Assembly (NCBI RefSeq): GCF_022179245.1
Contig: NZ_BPQM01000002.1
Coordinates: forward strand, 1 to 64,000
DNA from: Methylobacterium gregans
Lineage (GTDB): Bacteria > Pseudomonadota > Alphaproteobacteria > Rhizobiales > Beijerinckiaceae
Reading direction: 5' to 3'
DNA length: 64,000 nt
A program made the position numbers and the translations under genes. Of the stretch, positions 37,101 through 45,073 are shown piece after piece (within the stretch, counting starts at the first letter, position 1; every line of letters starts with the position of its first letter). The notes under the pieces are model-generated. The model was not told where the DNA came from. It saw only the letters and a list, made by a program, of their open reading frames with translations, and ran no database searches.

Positions 37101-39406
37101 GGCTCGGGCGGCAGGATCGGCAGGGTGAGGCTGCGCGAGAGCGCCCGGCCGCCGGGCTCGCCGACCGCCAGCGTCACCTTCGCCTCCAGCGGGCGCGGGC
37201 TCGCCGCCGCCGGGATCGGCACCGTCAGGCTCGTGCGGCCGGCCGCGTCCGTTGTGGCGCGCGCCTCGATCTCCTGGCTCACCGCCTCGAAGGGCTCGTC
37301 GTCGAGGCCGACCGAGAAGCCGTCGAGGCCCGGGATGCCGCTGCCCTGCGCCGCCAGCACCGCGACGCTGCCCGAGACCTCCAGTCCCGCGCCCGGGGCG
37401 CCGTAGAGGTAGCGCGCCGCGACCGCGATCTCGGCGGGCTCGTCGCGCCGGAGGGCGGGGTGCGCCGGCTTCAGATCGACTTCGAGGCGCTCGGGGACGT
37501 AATCCTCCAAGAGGAAGCTCGCCTCGCCGACCGCCGGCGCCTTCGGGTCGGTGTAGGCCGCGATGCGCCACGTGCCGTGCTGGGCGCCCGAGAGCAGCGG
37601 CAGGGACAGTGCCCGGCCGCCGAGCCCCTGGTCGGCCACCTGGACTCGGCGGTACTCGACGCCGTCCGGCCGCTTGACCACGAGGGTCAGCGGCAGGTTC
37701 GGGATCGCGGCGCCCTGCGCGTCGCGCAAGAGCGCGGTGATCTGCACCGTCTCGCCCGAGCGGTAGACCCCGCGCTCCGGGAAGACGTAGGCCTCGACGG
37801 CCCCCGCATCGGCGCGGCCCTTCACGCCGCGGTCGGTGAGGTCGAAGGCCGAGAGGTTGAGGTCGAGGAAGCCGTAATCGTCGCCGACCTGAGCCACCAC
37901 GAGGCCCGGCGCGATCCCGCCCTCCCCACGGGCGAGGCCCGGATCGAAGGCGGCGTAGCCGCGCCGGTCGGTGCGCCGGGTCGCCAGCACCTCGTTGTTG
38001 CGGGCAATGAGCCGGATCTCGGCGTCCGCCACCGCATCCGCCGAGGCCAGCGAGCGCAGGAAGACGTGGACGCCGTCGCGGCCCTTAAAGGCGGTGAGCC
38101 CCAGATCCGAGACCACGAACCACTGGGTGGCGCGCTGCTCGTAGTCCCCGTCCTCGGTGCCCGTGCCGGCGGGCCGCGCCTGCATGATGTAGAGGCCGGG
38201 CTCCAGCCGGCCGACCGCTTGGAGCACCGGGAAGGCGGTCACCGCCTCCTGGTTCAGCTCGGCCTTCGCCGTCTCCAATTCACCCTTCCAGACGCGGATG
38301 CCCTTCTGCTCGGCGATGGCCTGGGCGCTGGCACCGCTGAGCTGGCTCAGGAACTCCTCGGAGCGGAGCGCGGGCAAGAGGCCGCGGTCGCCGATGCGCA
38401 GGACCTCGACCTCAAGCTTCGGCGCGTTGACCGAGAGCAGCGGCACGCCGGCCTGGCCGGTGCGCGGCAGGACGTAGTTGCGACCGGTGAAGCGCGCCTG
38501 GGGGGCACGGTCGCGCACGTAGATCTCGTAATCGGCGGCCTTCAAGAGGCTCTCGCCGACCGCGGAGGGCAGGCCCTGGCGCAGCACGATGCTGTAGCGG
38601 CTGCCGTGCTTCAGCCCGTCGACGCAGACCTGCTGCGCTTCAGCCGTCACAGCGGCGTTCGCCGCGCCGGCCACGGCGACGAAGGGCGCGAAGTCGGTCT
38701 TGGGCGCGAGCGCCTCCGAGAAGGTGAAGCAGGCGCGGGGCGCGGCGGCGTCCGAATCGACCTTGTAGTCGAGGATGCGGAAGCCGTGCTCGGCCCGCAC
38801 TTCCTCGTAGGTCTCGCGCACATTGGCTTGGTCGTCGAGCGCGAGGCTCGCCCGGTAGGCCTCGAGCGCCGGCCGCCAGGCGGATTGCCGTCCCTGCGCC
38901 TCGCCCAGGAAGGCCAGCGCCCGCGCCTCCGCCTGCGGCGTGCCCGCGCGCAGATAGGCCGTGTAGGCGGCCGCCAGCGCGGCCTGCCGGCGGCGGTAGC
39001 GCTCGCTGTAGGGGCCGGCCTGCTCGTCGTTGCCGAGAGCGTCCGCGGCCCGGGCGTAGGCGAGCCAGCTCTGCGGGTCGGCGGGCTCGGCCACGAGGGC
39101 GGCGGCCAGCAGCGGCAGCGCCTGGGCCGGGCGGCCCGCCTGCACGAAGGCCTCGCCGTCCCGCCGGGCCTGGGCGGGATTGCGCCCGCCGCCCCGGGCC
39201 TCGGCCGCGAGGGCGGCCTCCAGGCGCACGCCGGCGCTGGCCAGATCCTCGCGCACGAAGCTCTTCTTCGGGGCGGGCTTCGCCGTGAGGCGGGCCGCCG
39301 GTGCGGGTGGGGTCTGGGCCGAGGCCGGTGTGGGGACGGGGGCCGCCAGAGCGAGGGCGCCCACGAGCAGGGCCCATCGGCGCCGGAGCCTCGACGAACG
39401 CGCCAT
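34109..39406 (-). CDS. bacterial alpha-2-macroglobulin, YfhM/MagD-like
   Basis: A 1765-residue exported protein with signal peptide WALLVGALALAAPVPTPASA. An N-terminal ~200-residue TPR-like helical region (ALPLLAAALVAEPADPQSWL) is followed by repeated macroglobulin beta domains, the bait region and the alpha-2-macroglobulin domain. The thioester site, YGCSEQ, is near residue 1310, so the Cys-Gln thioester can form. It traps attacking proteases in the periplasm. Unlike lipoprotein YfhM, no lipobox Cys is seen, so it may be soluble. It is upstream of pbpC by 24 bases, forming the usual two-gene defence-and-repair unit. Confidence 0.93.
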   Translation of the reverse strand: MARSSRLRRRWALLVGALALAAPVPTPASAQTPPAPAARLTAKPAPKKSFVREDLASAGVRLEAALAAEARGGGRNPAQARRDGEAFVQAGRPAQALPLLAAALVAEPADPQSWLAYARAADALGNDEQAGPYSERYRRRQAALAAAYTAYLRAGTPQAEARALAFLGEAQGRQSAWRPALEAYRASLALDDQANVRETYEEVRAEHGFRILDYKVDSDAAAPRACFTFSEALAPKTDFAPFVAVAGAANAAVTAEAQQVCVDGLKHGSRYSIVLRQGLPSAVGESLLKAADYEIYVRDRAPQARFTGRNYVLPRTGQAGVPLLSVNAPKLEVEVLRIGDRGLLPALRSEEFLSQLSGASAQAIAEQKGIRVWKGELETAKAELNQEAVTAFPVLQAVGRLEPGLYIMQARPAGTGTEDGDYEQRATQWFVVSDLGLTAFKGRDGVHVFLRSLASADAVADAEIRLIARNNEVLATRRTDRRGYAAFDPGLARGEGGIAPGLVVAQVGDDYGFLDLNLSAFDLTDRGVKGRADAGAVEAYVFPERGVYRSGETVQITALLRDAQGAAIPNLPLTLVVKRPDGVEYRRVQVADQGLGGRALSLPLLSGAQHGTWRIAAYTDPKAPAVGEASFLLEDYVPERLEVDLKPAHPALRRDEPAEIAVAARYLYGAPGAGLEVSGSVAVLAAQGSGIPGLDGFSVGLDDEPFEAVSQEIEARATTDAAGRTSLTVPIPAAASPRPLEAKVTLAVGEPGGRALSRSLTLPILPPEPVLAIRKGFRELAEGTPATFDVVMAAPDGRRLAQDGVAWTLSRIDRTYQWYRADGRWSFEPVKQVRRLANGTLNLRADEPAKVSAPVGFGTYRLEASVVGRPGATASVTFQVGWSGSETADVPDLLDLTIDKGAYAAGDTLRARLNPRFRGRATLAVVGDRVQEVLDVAVPEGGTTVEIPVKAAWGSGAYLVATAYRPLDQAAKRLPGRALGLAWFSVDRAARALDVSLDAPQKIRPRQDLTLPVRLAGLKAGEAARITVAMVDVGILNLTRYEAPDPTRHFFGQKALGPEIRDVYGYLIDGMQGTQGAIRSGGDGAGGELADAPPTQAPLALYSGVVAVGADGTARVTLPVPAFNGTARVMVTAWSAGRTGQAQADVIVRDPVVLTGTLPRFLNVGDRSRIFVALDNVEGAGGDYTVDLDLAGPVLVGAEAVHSALRLEAGAKGQLVLPLTAAGPGLARLDLTLSGPGLPGGVGQSFALNVGPGTGPMLRRSVQNLAPGAALTLSPDLLADILPGTGTVSVAASALPGLDVPALLQALDRYPYGCSEQVVSRAMPLLYVNKLAALDKLALDDTLDERVRDAIDRVLARQDSSGSFGLWSAQGSNDLWLDAYVTDFLTRARERGFAVPQTAFTLALDRLRNAVANTTEVRDGGADLAYAAYVLARNGRPVMGDLRYLADTKIGEFATPLGRAQIAAALALLGDRTRAGKALDSALGALRAARDGRDYRADYGSRLRDGAGLITLAAETGLARDALPPVAAVISEERAQGRTTSTQENAWMVLAAAGLTKEAEALSFTVDGAAQTGPLARSFRGAALEARPVSVVNTGQAPVQVALGINGNPLAPEPAESRGYSVERTYHRLDGSVVDPARGIRQNDRLVVVLKVTEAKASAARLLLVDRLPAGLEIDNPKLLDADALTGLSFAKSDVAPVHTEFRDDRFVAAYDRTPEQSAFFTVAYTVRAVSPGRYLHPGALVEDMYRPDRYGRTGFGTVEVGAAK

Positions 39407-39632
39407 GACCTGCTCCGCGGCTGTTCTGCGTCACCCGCGCCGCGCCCGAATCCCGGCGGCGCGCGCCGGACCGTAGCATTTTGCCGCGCGCCCGCAATCG
39501 CCGCACCGGTCCGGGCGTCCCATCGCGCATCCATGGCGGGAGCCGACAGCCCGCGACCGCGCCGCCTCTGCCTATGGGAGAGGGGATCCGCGTCTCCTTC
39601 GGGCTGCGGCGCGCCGGTCGCTCAGGAACCGC

Positions 39633-39660
39633 CTCACGCCAGCATGCTCACGCCAGCATG
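39633..39660. repeat. 14-bp perfect tandem duplication over a stop codon
   Basis: CTCACGCCAGCATG occurs twice in direct contact (39633-39646, 39647-39660). The right copy contains the kinase stop codon and its last residues (MLA); the left copy is a duplicate immediately after the stop. It suggests replication slippage. No effect on the protein is apparent. Confidence 0.8.
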
Positions 39661-41015
39661 TAGGTGAGCAGCGAGCGCAGCTGCGCCGGCTTCACCGGCT
39701 TGCGCATCAGCTCGATGCCGAGGAGGTCCGTCCGCGCCTCGATCTCCGGCGCGTAATCGGCGGTCGTCAGGATCACCGGTAGCGGAGCGGGGCAGACGGC
39801 GCGCAGATAGGTGGCCACGTCGAGGCCGCAGGCGCCGTCGTCGAGGTGGTAGTCGAGGACGAGGATGTCGGGCTCGCGCAGGCCCGCCGCAAGCGCCGCC
39901 CGCACCTCGCCGAGGTCGCGGAAGGCTGAGACCTCGGCGTCCCAGTTTTGCAGGAGGCGGCGCATCGCCTCGGCCGTGGAGGCGTCGTTCTCGACGATGA
40001 GGACATGCGCACCCGACAGGCGCGTCGCCACGGGCGCGGGCGCGGGCCTCGGCTCGACCGGCGCTTCGCTCAGCGGCAGGGTCAGCGAGACCCTGGTGCC
40101 GTGGCCGGGCCGCGAGGCGAGGTCGAGCGGGTGGTCGAGGGCCGCCGCCATGCGGCGCACGATCGAGAGGCCGAGGCCGAGGCCCGGCTCGCCCGGTCCC
40201 TCCGGGCCGCTCCCCTTGCCGCCGCCGCGGTAGAACTCGTCGAAGACGAGGGTCCGCTCCTCCGCGCCGATGCCGCAGCCGGTGTCGATCACGTCGATGC
40301 GGATCGCGCCGCCGCGGGGCCGGGCGACCAGCAGCACGCCGCCGGAGGCGGTGTAGCGCACCGCGTTCGAGACGAGGTTCTGCAGGATGCGGCGCAGGAG
40401 CACGCCGTCGCTCGCCACCGTGACGTCCGGACAGCGCACCGCGAGCCGCAGGCCCTTGCGCTCGGCGAACGGGCGGAAGCTCTCGGCGAGTTCCGCCAGA
40501 AGGTCGGGCAGGGCGAGCGCCCGCACCTCCGGCCGGACGATGCCGGCGTCGAGCTTCGAGATGTCGAGGAGCGTCTTGATCAGGTCCTCGATGGTCTGAA
40601 GGCCGCGCTCGACCTGGCCCGCGATGGCACCGGCCTCGGGCGCGAGCGGCAGGTCGGCCAGCGCCGAGAGCGAGAGCCGGGCGGCGTTGAGCGGCTGGAG
40701 CAGGTCGTGGCTGGCGGCCGCGAGGAAGCGCGTCTTCGAGCGGTTGGCGGTCTCGGCCTCCTCCTTGGCGGCCACCAGCGCGGCGTTCGAATTCTCGAGG
40801 TCCCGCATCAGCCCGGTCAGCGCCTCGGTGCGGCTGCGGACCCGGCCCTCCAGGGTGATGGCCGTCTGGAACAGCGCGTAGGCGCCACCCTGCTGGTCGG
40901 TCGAGCGCTCGACATAGGCCATCAGCGCGGCGTTGATGCGCTCGAGCTTCGCAACGCGGCGGCGCAGATCCGCCTCGGTCTCGGGCTCCCGGACCGGCTC
41001 GACATGCGCGTTCAT
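39648..41015 (-). CDS. hybrid histidine kinase, NahK-like
   Basis: A 455-residue soluble kinase without membrane helices. A coiled-coil N-terminus (LRRRVAKLERINAALMAYVE and EALTGLMRDLENSNAALVAA) leads into a HisKA domain with phospho-acceptor His in AASHDLLQPLN. The HATPase has NLVSNAVRYT, DTGCGIG and GLGLGLSIVRR, and the C-terminal receiver has Asp in VLDYHLDD. Its start overlaps the stop of the FIST gene (ATGA). The FIST-kinase pairing matches NosP-NahK, a nitric-oxide sensing pathway that controls biofilm or denitrification phosphorelays. The partner regulator could be the LuxR-type gene next door. Confidence 0.88.
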   Translation of the reverse strand: MNAHVEPVREPETEADLRRRVAKLERINAALMAYVERSTDQQGGAYALFQTAITLEGRVRSRTEALTGLMRDLENSNAALVAAKEEAETANRSKTRFLAAASHDLLQPLNAARLSLSALADLPLAPEAGAIAGQVERGLQTIEDLIKTLLDISKLDAGIVRPEVRALALPDLLAELAESFRPFAERKGLRLAVRCPDVTVASDGVLLRRILQNLVSNAVRYTASGGVLLVARPRGGAIRIDVIDTGCGIGAEERTLVFDEFYRGGGKGSGPEGPGEPGLGLGLSIVRRMAAALDHPLDLASRPGHGTRVSLTLPLSEAPVEPRPAPAPVATRLSGAHVLIVENDASTAEAMRRLLQNWDAEVSAFRDLGEVRAALAAGLREPDILVLDYHLDDGACGLDVATYLRAVCPAPLPVILTTADYAPEIEARTDLLGIELMRKPVKPAQLRSLLTYMLA

Positions 41016-42184
41016 TGGGCCCGCTTGCCGATGGCGATGCCGGTGAAGGTCTGGTTGAGGTGCATCGCCCGGTACTGCTCGCCGTAAGTCTCGAATCCGA
41101 CCACGTTGAAGCGGCGATAGAGGTCGGCGATGCCCTGGCGCACCTGCCGGCTCTCGGCATCGAGCCGGCGCAGCACGCACTCGAAGCCGATGATCAGGTC
41201 GATGCCGCCGAGCGCGGCGTCGAGCCGGGTCAGCTCGTCCCGCGTCGTCGCGACGATGTCGCGCGGCTCGGCCAGCGTCAGCACCACGCCCTCGTCGATG
41301 GCGCAGAAGAAGCTCAACGAGCCGTCCGGGTTGAGGCGCCGGATCGAGCGGCAGAAATACTCGCCGCCGACCTTCACGGCGAGCGGGTAGGCGGCGAAGC
41401 TCATCGGCGAGAGCCCCTCTGGGTCGAGCCCGACCGCCATGGCGTATTCCCGCGCGGCGGGCTCGGCATTGAGCTCGTGCACGATGCGCCGCTCGCCGTC
41501 CGAGGCGGTGACGACGAACTTCTTCTCGGTTGGCTCGAAATTGTCGCTCTTGAAGATCTGAACCGGAAAGTCGGTCTCGACCAGGATCAGCGCCGCCGCC
41601 CGGCGGTGGATGCGCCCGCCGTGCAGCACCACCGCGTCGCGGAAGGTGAGGTCGTCGCCCGCCGAGCCGCCGACGAGCGGGATGCCGTCGAGCGCCCAGG
41701 CGATGCCGGAGACCACCGTCTCCTCGGCGTTGGCGAGGCCGTCGATCAGCGAGAGGGCGAAGCAGCGCTCGGGCACCGTCTCGCCGCGCGGGTTGAGGCT
41801 GCGGCGCAGCGCCCGGACGGTCGAGGCCGTACGCTCGACGTCGAGATCGTCAATCCCGTCGAGAAGCGTCGAGACGATGCGGAAGCCCTGGACCGGGAAG
41901 GCGATCGCCACGAGGCCGCGGTCGAGCCCGCCCTCGGGGCAGATGTTGCCGGAGGTGGTGCAGCCGGCGATCGCGACACCCGGCAGCGCAGCCTCGAGCG
42001 CGCGCAGCAGGGTCTCGGGATCGTAATCGGGCGAGAAGAACAGGACGATCTGGGCCAGCCCGCCATCCATACCTGGACCGACAGCGCGCGCGATCTCGGC
42101 AGCGGCCGCCACGGGCGATGCCGCCCCGGTCCAGGCGGTCCTGATACCGCACAGATGCGCGCGCATCCGCGTACCCTGCCCCAC
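41012..42184 (-). CDS. FIST-domain sensor protein, NosP-like
   Basis: A 390-residue protein with FIST_N (AQIVLFFSPDYDPETLLRAL, VAIAGCTTSGNICPEG) and FIST_C (EGLSPMSFAAYPLAVKVGG, GFECVLRRLDAESRQVRQGI) domains. In Pseudomonas and others such a protein binds haem and NO as NosP and inhibits its co-encoded kinase NahK. The haem ligand is not identified here, so NO sensing is inferred from the domain and neighbour. It is soluble. The GTG at 42184 has GGAG 5 bases upstream; an ATG at 42166 is an alternative. It is divergent from the response regulator with 222 bases between starts. Confidence 0.85.
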   Translation of the reverse strand: MGQGTRMRAHLCGIRTAWTGAASPVAAAAEIARAVGPGMDGGLAQIVLFFSPDYDPETLLRALEAALPGVAIAGCTTSGNICPEGGLDRGLVAIAFPVQGFRIVSTLLDGIDDLDVERTASTVRALRRSLNPRGETVPERCFALSLIDGLANAEETVVSGIAWALDGIPLVGGSAGDDLTFRDAVVLHGGRIHRRAAALILVETDFPVQIFKSDNFEPTEKKFVVTASDGERRIVHELNAEPAAREYAMAVGLDPEGLSPMSFAAYPLAVKVGGEYFCRSIRRLNPDGSLSFFCAIDEGVVLTLAEPRDIVATTRDELTRLDAALGGIDLIIGFECVLRRLDAESRQVRQGIADLYRRFNVVGFETYGEQYRAMHLNQTFTGIAIGKRAQ

Positions 42185-42406
42185 GTCTCCACCCCCGTCC
42201 GGTCACTGCGGCGGGCATGTCCTGCCCGTTCTCGCAGCAAGAGTATGTCGCGCGCGATCGATGCGTGCAACGGCGCGGATCCCGGCGGTCCGCTCTCCAC
42301 CCAATGGCCAATCCGGCCGCCATTGTCCGGCCCCCGCGCATCATGGACAATGGCGCCCGGTCGATCCCCCTCACCCGGGACGGCCGAGCGCGGTGGGAGC
42401 GCGCCC

Positions 42407-43066
42407 ATGCAGCTGTTGATCGTCGACGACCATCCCCTGTTCCGCGACGCGCTGGCCGGCGCCATCCGGCTCGCCTATCCGGACGCCGTCCTGCACGAGG
42501 CCGACGGGATCGCGGCGGCGGCCGCGCGCCTCGCCGAGGACCGCGGCATCGACCTCGTCCTGCTCGACCTCTCGATGCAGGGGATCAGCGGCTTCGACGG
42601 GCTCGTCACACTGCGCACCCGCTTTCCCCGCGTGCCGATCCTGATCGTCTCGGGCCACGAGGATCCGCGCATCATGCGCGAGGCGCTTCAGCACGGCGCC
42701 GCCGGCTACGTGCCGAAGGCGGTCGACAAGGCGACGCTGACGCGCGCCATCAGCGACGTGCTGAGCGGCGCGCTGGTGATCCCGCCGGGGCTCGCCGAGG
42801 CGCCGGCCGCGGGGCCGAAATCACGCAAGGCGCCGCTCCCCGAGCGCATCGCCCGCCTGACGCCGCAGCAATTGCGGGTGCTGATGATGATCCGCCAGGG
42901 CAAGCTCAACAAGCAGATCGCGCACGAGCTGCAGGTGGGCGACTCCACCGTGAAGGCCCACGTCTCCGAGATCCTGCGCAAGCTCGAGGTGATCAGCCGC
43001 ACGCAGATCGTGATCGACACGGCCGCGCTCGACTTCGAGCAGATCCACAACGCGCCGGCGGTTTAG
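42407..43066 (+). CDS. LuxR/NarL-type response regulator
   Basis: A 219-residue two-domain regulator. The receiver domain has acidic pocket DDH, the phospho-Asp in LLDLSMQG, and the conserved Lys in YVPKAVDK. The C-terminal LuxR-type HTH is LTPQQLRVLMMIRQGKLNKQ...STVKAHVSEILRKL. It is divergent from the FIST/hybrid-kinase operon, and I infer it is the output or a phosphorelay partner of that kinase. A nested hairpin at about 43083-43132 follows the stop and could act as terminator. Confidence 0.88.
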   Translation: MQLLIVDDHPLFRDALAGAIRLAYPDAVLHEADGIAAAAARLAEDRGIDLVLLDLSMQGISGFDGLVTLRTRFPRVPILIVSGHEDPRIMREALQHGAAGYVPKAVDKATLTRAISDVLSGALVIPPGLAEAPAAGPKSRKAPLPERIARLTPQQLRVLMMIRQGKLNKQIAHELQVGDSTVKAHVSEILRKLEVISRTQIVIDTAALDFEQIHNAPAV

Positions 43067-43305
43067 GACGCCGCGTTCGGCGCCCGGCCGCGCGGAGCGA
43101 GGCCCTCGGTCTCGCTCCGGTGGCCGCCGGGCGGCCCGCCGACTCCGCTCGCACATTACCGCTCGCCGAAACGGCACCGGTCCCGGCCATCGACCGCAGT
43201 ACCCGGGAACGTCGCCCGCGCCCGCGCTCTCGCGCGCCTTCGAAGGTCCGGCACAGCTCCCGGTCGGGTCCGGGCAGGCTCTTCCGCTCCGACTTGCCCA
43301 CAGTG

Positions 43306-43320
43306 TTAACCTTTTGTTAA
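43306..43320 (+). promoter_or_regulatory. CtrA-type box 1 (TTAA-N7-TTAA)
   Basis: TTAACCTTTTGTTAA is an exact match to the CtrA recognition sequence known from Caulobacter and other alphaproteobacteria. It lies 74 bases upstream of the BTLCP start. Confidence 0.7.
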
Positions 43321-43360
43321 GGCGCCGATTGCCGCGCGGCCGGACCCGTGCGAGCTTTCG

Positions 43361-43375
43361 TTAACGAGAGCTTAA
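43361..43375 (+). promoter_or_regulatory. CtrA-type box 2 (TTAA-N7-TTAA)
   Basis: TTAACGAGAGCTTAA is a second exact match, 40 bases after the first and 18 bases before the BTLCP start codon. Two exact boxes in one short promoter suggest direct CtrA control of this gene. Confidence 0.7.
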
Positions 43376-43393
43376 CGGGTTGGATCAAAAGCC

Positions 43394-44065
43394 ATGCGGT
43401 TCCCGGTTTCGAAGCGGCGGGATGTGGCGACGGCCCGGGGGCGCGGCAGCCGCGCGGGCTTCCTGGCAGCGGGCCTCGCCCTGGCTCTCGCGGCTGCGGC
43501 ACCCGCCGACGCCCAGACCTTCGCGGCGCTGCCGAGCGTGGCGAGCGTGGCCCAGCCGACCGGCGCGGCCAAGCCGATCGCGGCGTGGGTGACGTTCTGC
43601 CAGGGCTACGCGGCGGAGTGCGCGGTGGACCGGGCCGAGCCGGCGCGGATCAGCCTGACGCCGGCTCTGTGGTCGACGATCGTCGCGGTCAACAAGCGCG
43701 TGAACAAGAGCGTGCAGGCGATGACCGACCAGGACCATCTCGGCACGCCCGACCGCTGGGACCTCGCCGAGGACGGCATCGGCGATTGCGAGGACTTCCA
43801 GCTCCTCAAGCGCCACCTGCTGGCCGCCGCCGGCCTGCCCAAGCGCGCCATGCGCATGACGGTGGTGATCGACGAGAAGGGCGAGGGCCACGCCGTGCTC
43901 ACCCTGATCACCGATCGCGGCGACCTCGTGCTCGACAACAAGACCAGCCAGATCCTGCCCTGGCACCGCACCGGCTACGTCTTCGTCAAGCGCGAGAGCC
44001 AGGAGGCTACCGCCTGGGTCTCCCTCGGCGGCGTCTCCTCGCCCGTCACCACGGCCAACCGCTGA
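43394..44065 (+). CDS. bacterial transglutaminase-like cysteine proteinase (BTLCP)
   Basis: A 223-residue exported protein. The signal region is GFLAAGLALALAAAAPADAQ. The catalytic triad of the family is visible: Cys in GIGDCEDFQLLKR, His in EGHAVLTLIT, and Asp in DLVLDNKT. BTLCP proteins (COG3672) are common in Hyphomicrobiales; they probably cleave or crosslink peptide bonds in the periplasm, sometimes processing LapA-type adhesins. No adhesin gene is adjacent. Two CtrA-type boxes precede it, implying cell-cycle or motility-linked expression (inference). Confidence 0.88.
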   Translation: MRFPVSKRRDVATARGRGSRAGFLAAGLALALAAAAPADAQTFAALPSVASVAQPTGAAKPIAAWVTFCQGYAAECAVDRAEPARISLTPALWSTIVAVNKRVNKSVQAMTDQDHLGTPDRWDLAEDGIGDCEDFQLLKRHLLAAAGLPKRAMRMTVVIDEKGEGHAVLTLITDRGDLVLDNKTSQILPWHRTGYVFVKRESQEATAWVSLGGVSSPVTTANR

Positions 44066-44160
44066 TCCCCGATCCGGGACGGGTCCGGACGGGCGAGGGT
44101 TAGCGGGATCTTAAGGCTTCGCGCGCGAAACTGCCGCTTAACCTGAGCGGCGTCTTCACC

Positions 44161-44472
44161 ATGATCCGACATATCAGCCTCGCCGGATCCCTCCTGCTCC
44201 TTCTCGCGGGCGCAGCGCAGGCGGGTGAGGCCGGCGGGCACTACGCGTCCTGGCGCGGCTGCCTCGACCGGAACTTCGCCCTGCAGGCTACCCTCACGAG
44301 CCCCGTGCTCGCCGCGGACGCGGCCCTGCGGATCTGCCGGGAGACGGAGACCGCCTACCTGGCGGCGCTGGCGGCCTCGCCGATGCTGGACGCCGAGGAG
44401 GCGGACCAGGCGCGCCCGGCGCTGGTGGCGCGGGCGCGTGGCTGGCTTCTCGGCCGACGCGCCTCCTTGTGA
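44161..44472 (+). CDS. exported hypothetical protein
   Basis: A 103-residue protein with signal peptide ISLAGSLLLLLAGAAQAG. The mature domain is helical, with two Cys (RGCLDRNF and LRICRETE) likely forming a disulfide. The family is not recognised. It follows the BTLCP gene after 95 bases that include two TTAA half-sites, and may be cotranscribed or have its own promoter. It converges with mucR. Confidence 0.65.
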   Translation: MIRHISLAGSLLLLLAGAAQAGEAGGHYASWRGCLDRNFALQATLTSPVLAADAALRICRETETAYLAALAASPMLDAEEADQARPALVARARGWLLGRRASL

Positions 44473-44539
44473 GGCGGCGGGCGCGCGGAGCCGAACGGTC
44501 GGCCCGCGCGACAGACATCTCAGGACGCTTCCAGGCGCC

Positions 44540-45073
44540 TCAAGCCGCCTCGGTCGCCTTGCGCGTCCGGCCCTTGGCGCCGGTCGTGCCCTTGCGGCGG
44601 CCGCGAGCGGGCTCCGGCTCAGGGGTCGGCTCGGGCTCCGGCTCGGGAGCCGTGGCGGCGCGGCCCGGCTGGCCGAGCCCGAGGCTCTTGGCGAGCGCGG
44701 AGCGCTGGGCCGAGTAGTTCGCCGAGGTGGTCGGGTAATCCGCCGGCAGGCCGTAGCGCTCGCGGTAGCTCTGCGGGTCGAGGCCGTGCTTGGTCAGGTG
44801 GCGCTTGAGGGTCTTGTAGGACTTGCCGTCGATGAAGCTGACCAGTCCGTCCGGGCGGATCGACTTACGGATCTGGGCGGGGCTCGGCTTCTCGACAGCC
44901 TCGACCTCCGGCTTGGAGGTTCCAGCCGCGACCCCGTGCAGGGCTTCGTGCACGCTGGCGATGAGGGCCGGCAGTTCTGTCGTGGGGATCGAGTTGTTCG
45001 AGACATAGGCCGCGACGACGTCGACGGTACGCTCGATGTAGCTGGGTTGCGATAGTGCTGCGGTTTCCGACAT
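44540..45073 (-). CDS. mucR: MucR/Ros family transcriptional regulator lacking zinc cysteines
   Basis: A 177-residue regulator. The conserved core is SIRPDGLVSFIDGKSYKTLK (cut here), RHLTKHGLDPQSYRERYGL and PADYPTTSANYSAQRSALAK. MucR/Ros proteins bind AT-rich DNA and control exopolysaccharide, motility and virulence genes, and are often autorepressed. Here the usual zinc Cys residues are replaced (VSFIDG in place of the Cys-containing segment), as in some zinc-free homologues. The C-terminus is Glu/Pro-rich then basic (EPARGRRKGTTGAKGRTRK). The ATG at 45073 has AGGGA about 9 bases upstream. Confidence 0.88.
   Translation of the reverse strand: MSETAALSQPSYIERTVDVVAAYVSNNSIPTTELPALIASVHEALHGVAAGTSKPEVEAVEKPSPAQIRKSIRPDGLVSFIDGKSYKTLKRHLTKHGLDPQSYRERYGLPADYPTTSANYSAQRSALAKSLGLGQPGRAATAPEPEPEPTPEPEPARGRRKGTTGAKGRTRKATEAA

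Larger units (their letters stand above)
43067..43393 (+). other. 327-bp gap with terminator-like hairpin and CtrA boxes
   Basis: The first 70 bases hold a nested hairpin (GGAGCGAG at 43094-43101, CTCGCTCC at 43111-43118), a probable end to the response-regulator transcript. The last 90 bases hold two perfect TTAA-N7-TTAA sites. No coding region was found. Confidence 0.5.

Noticed and set aside
35801..39667. 1288-codon plus-strand frame opposite the macroglobulin gene
   Set aside because: Antisense shadow caused by GC-rich third positions; the opposite strand encodes a complete alpha-2-macroglobulin.
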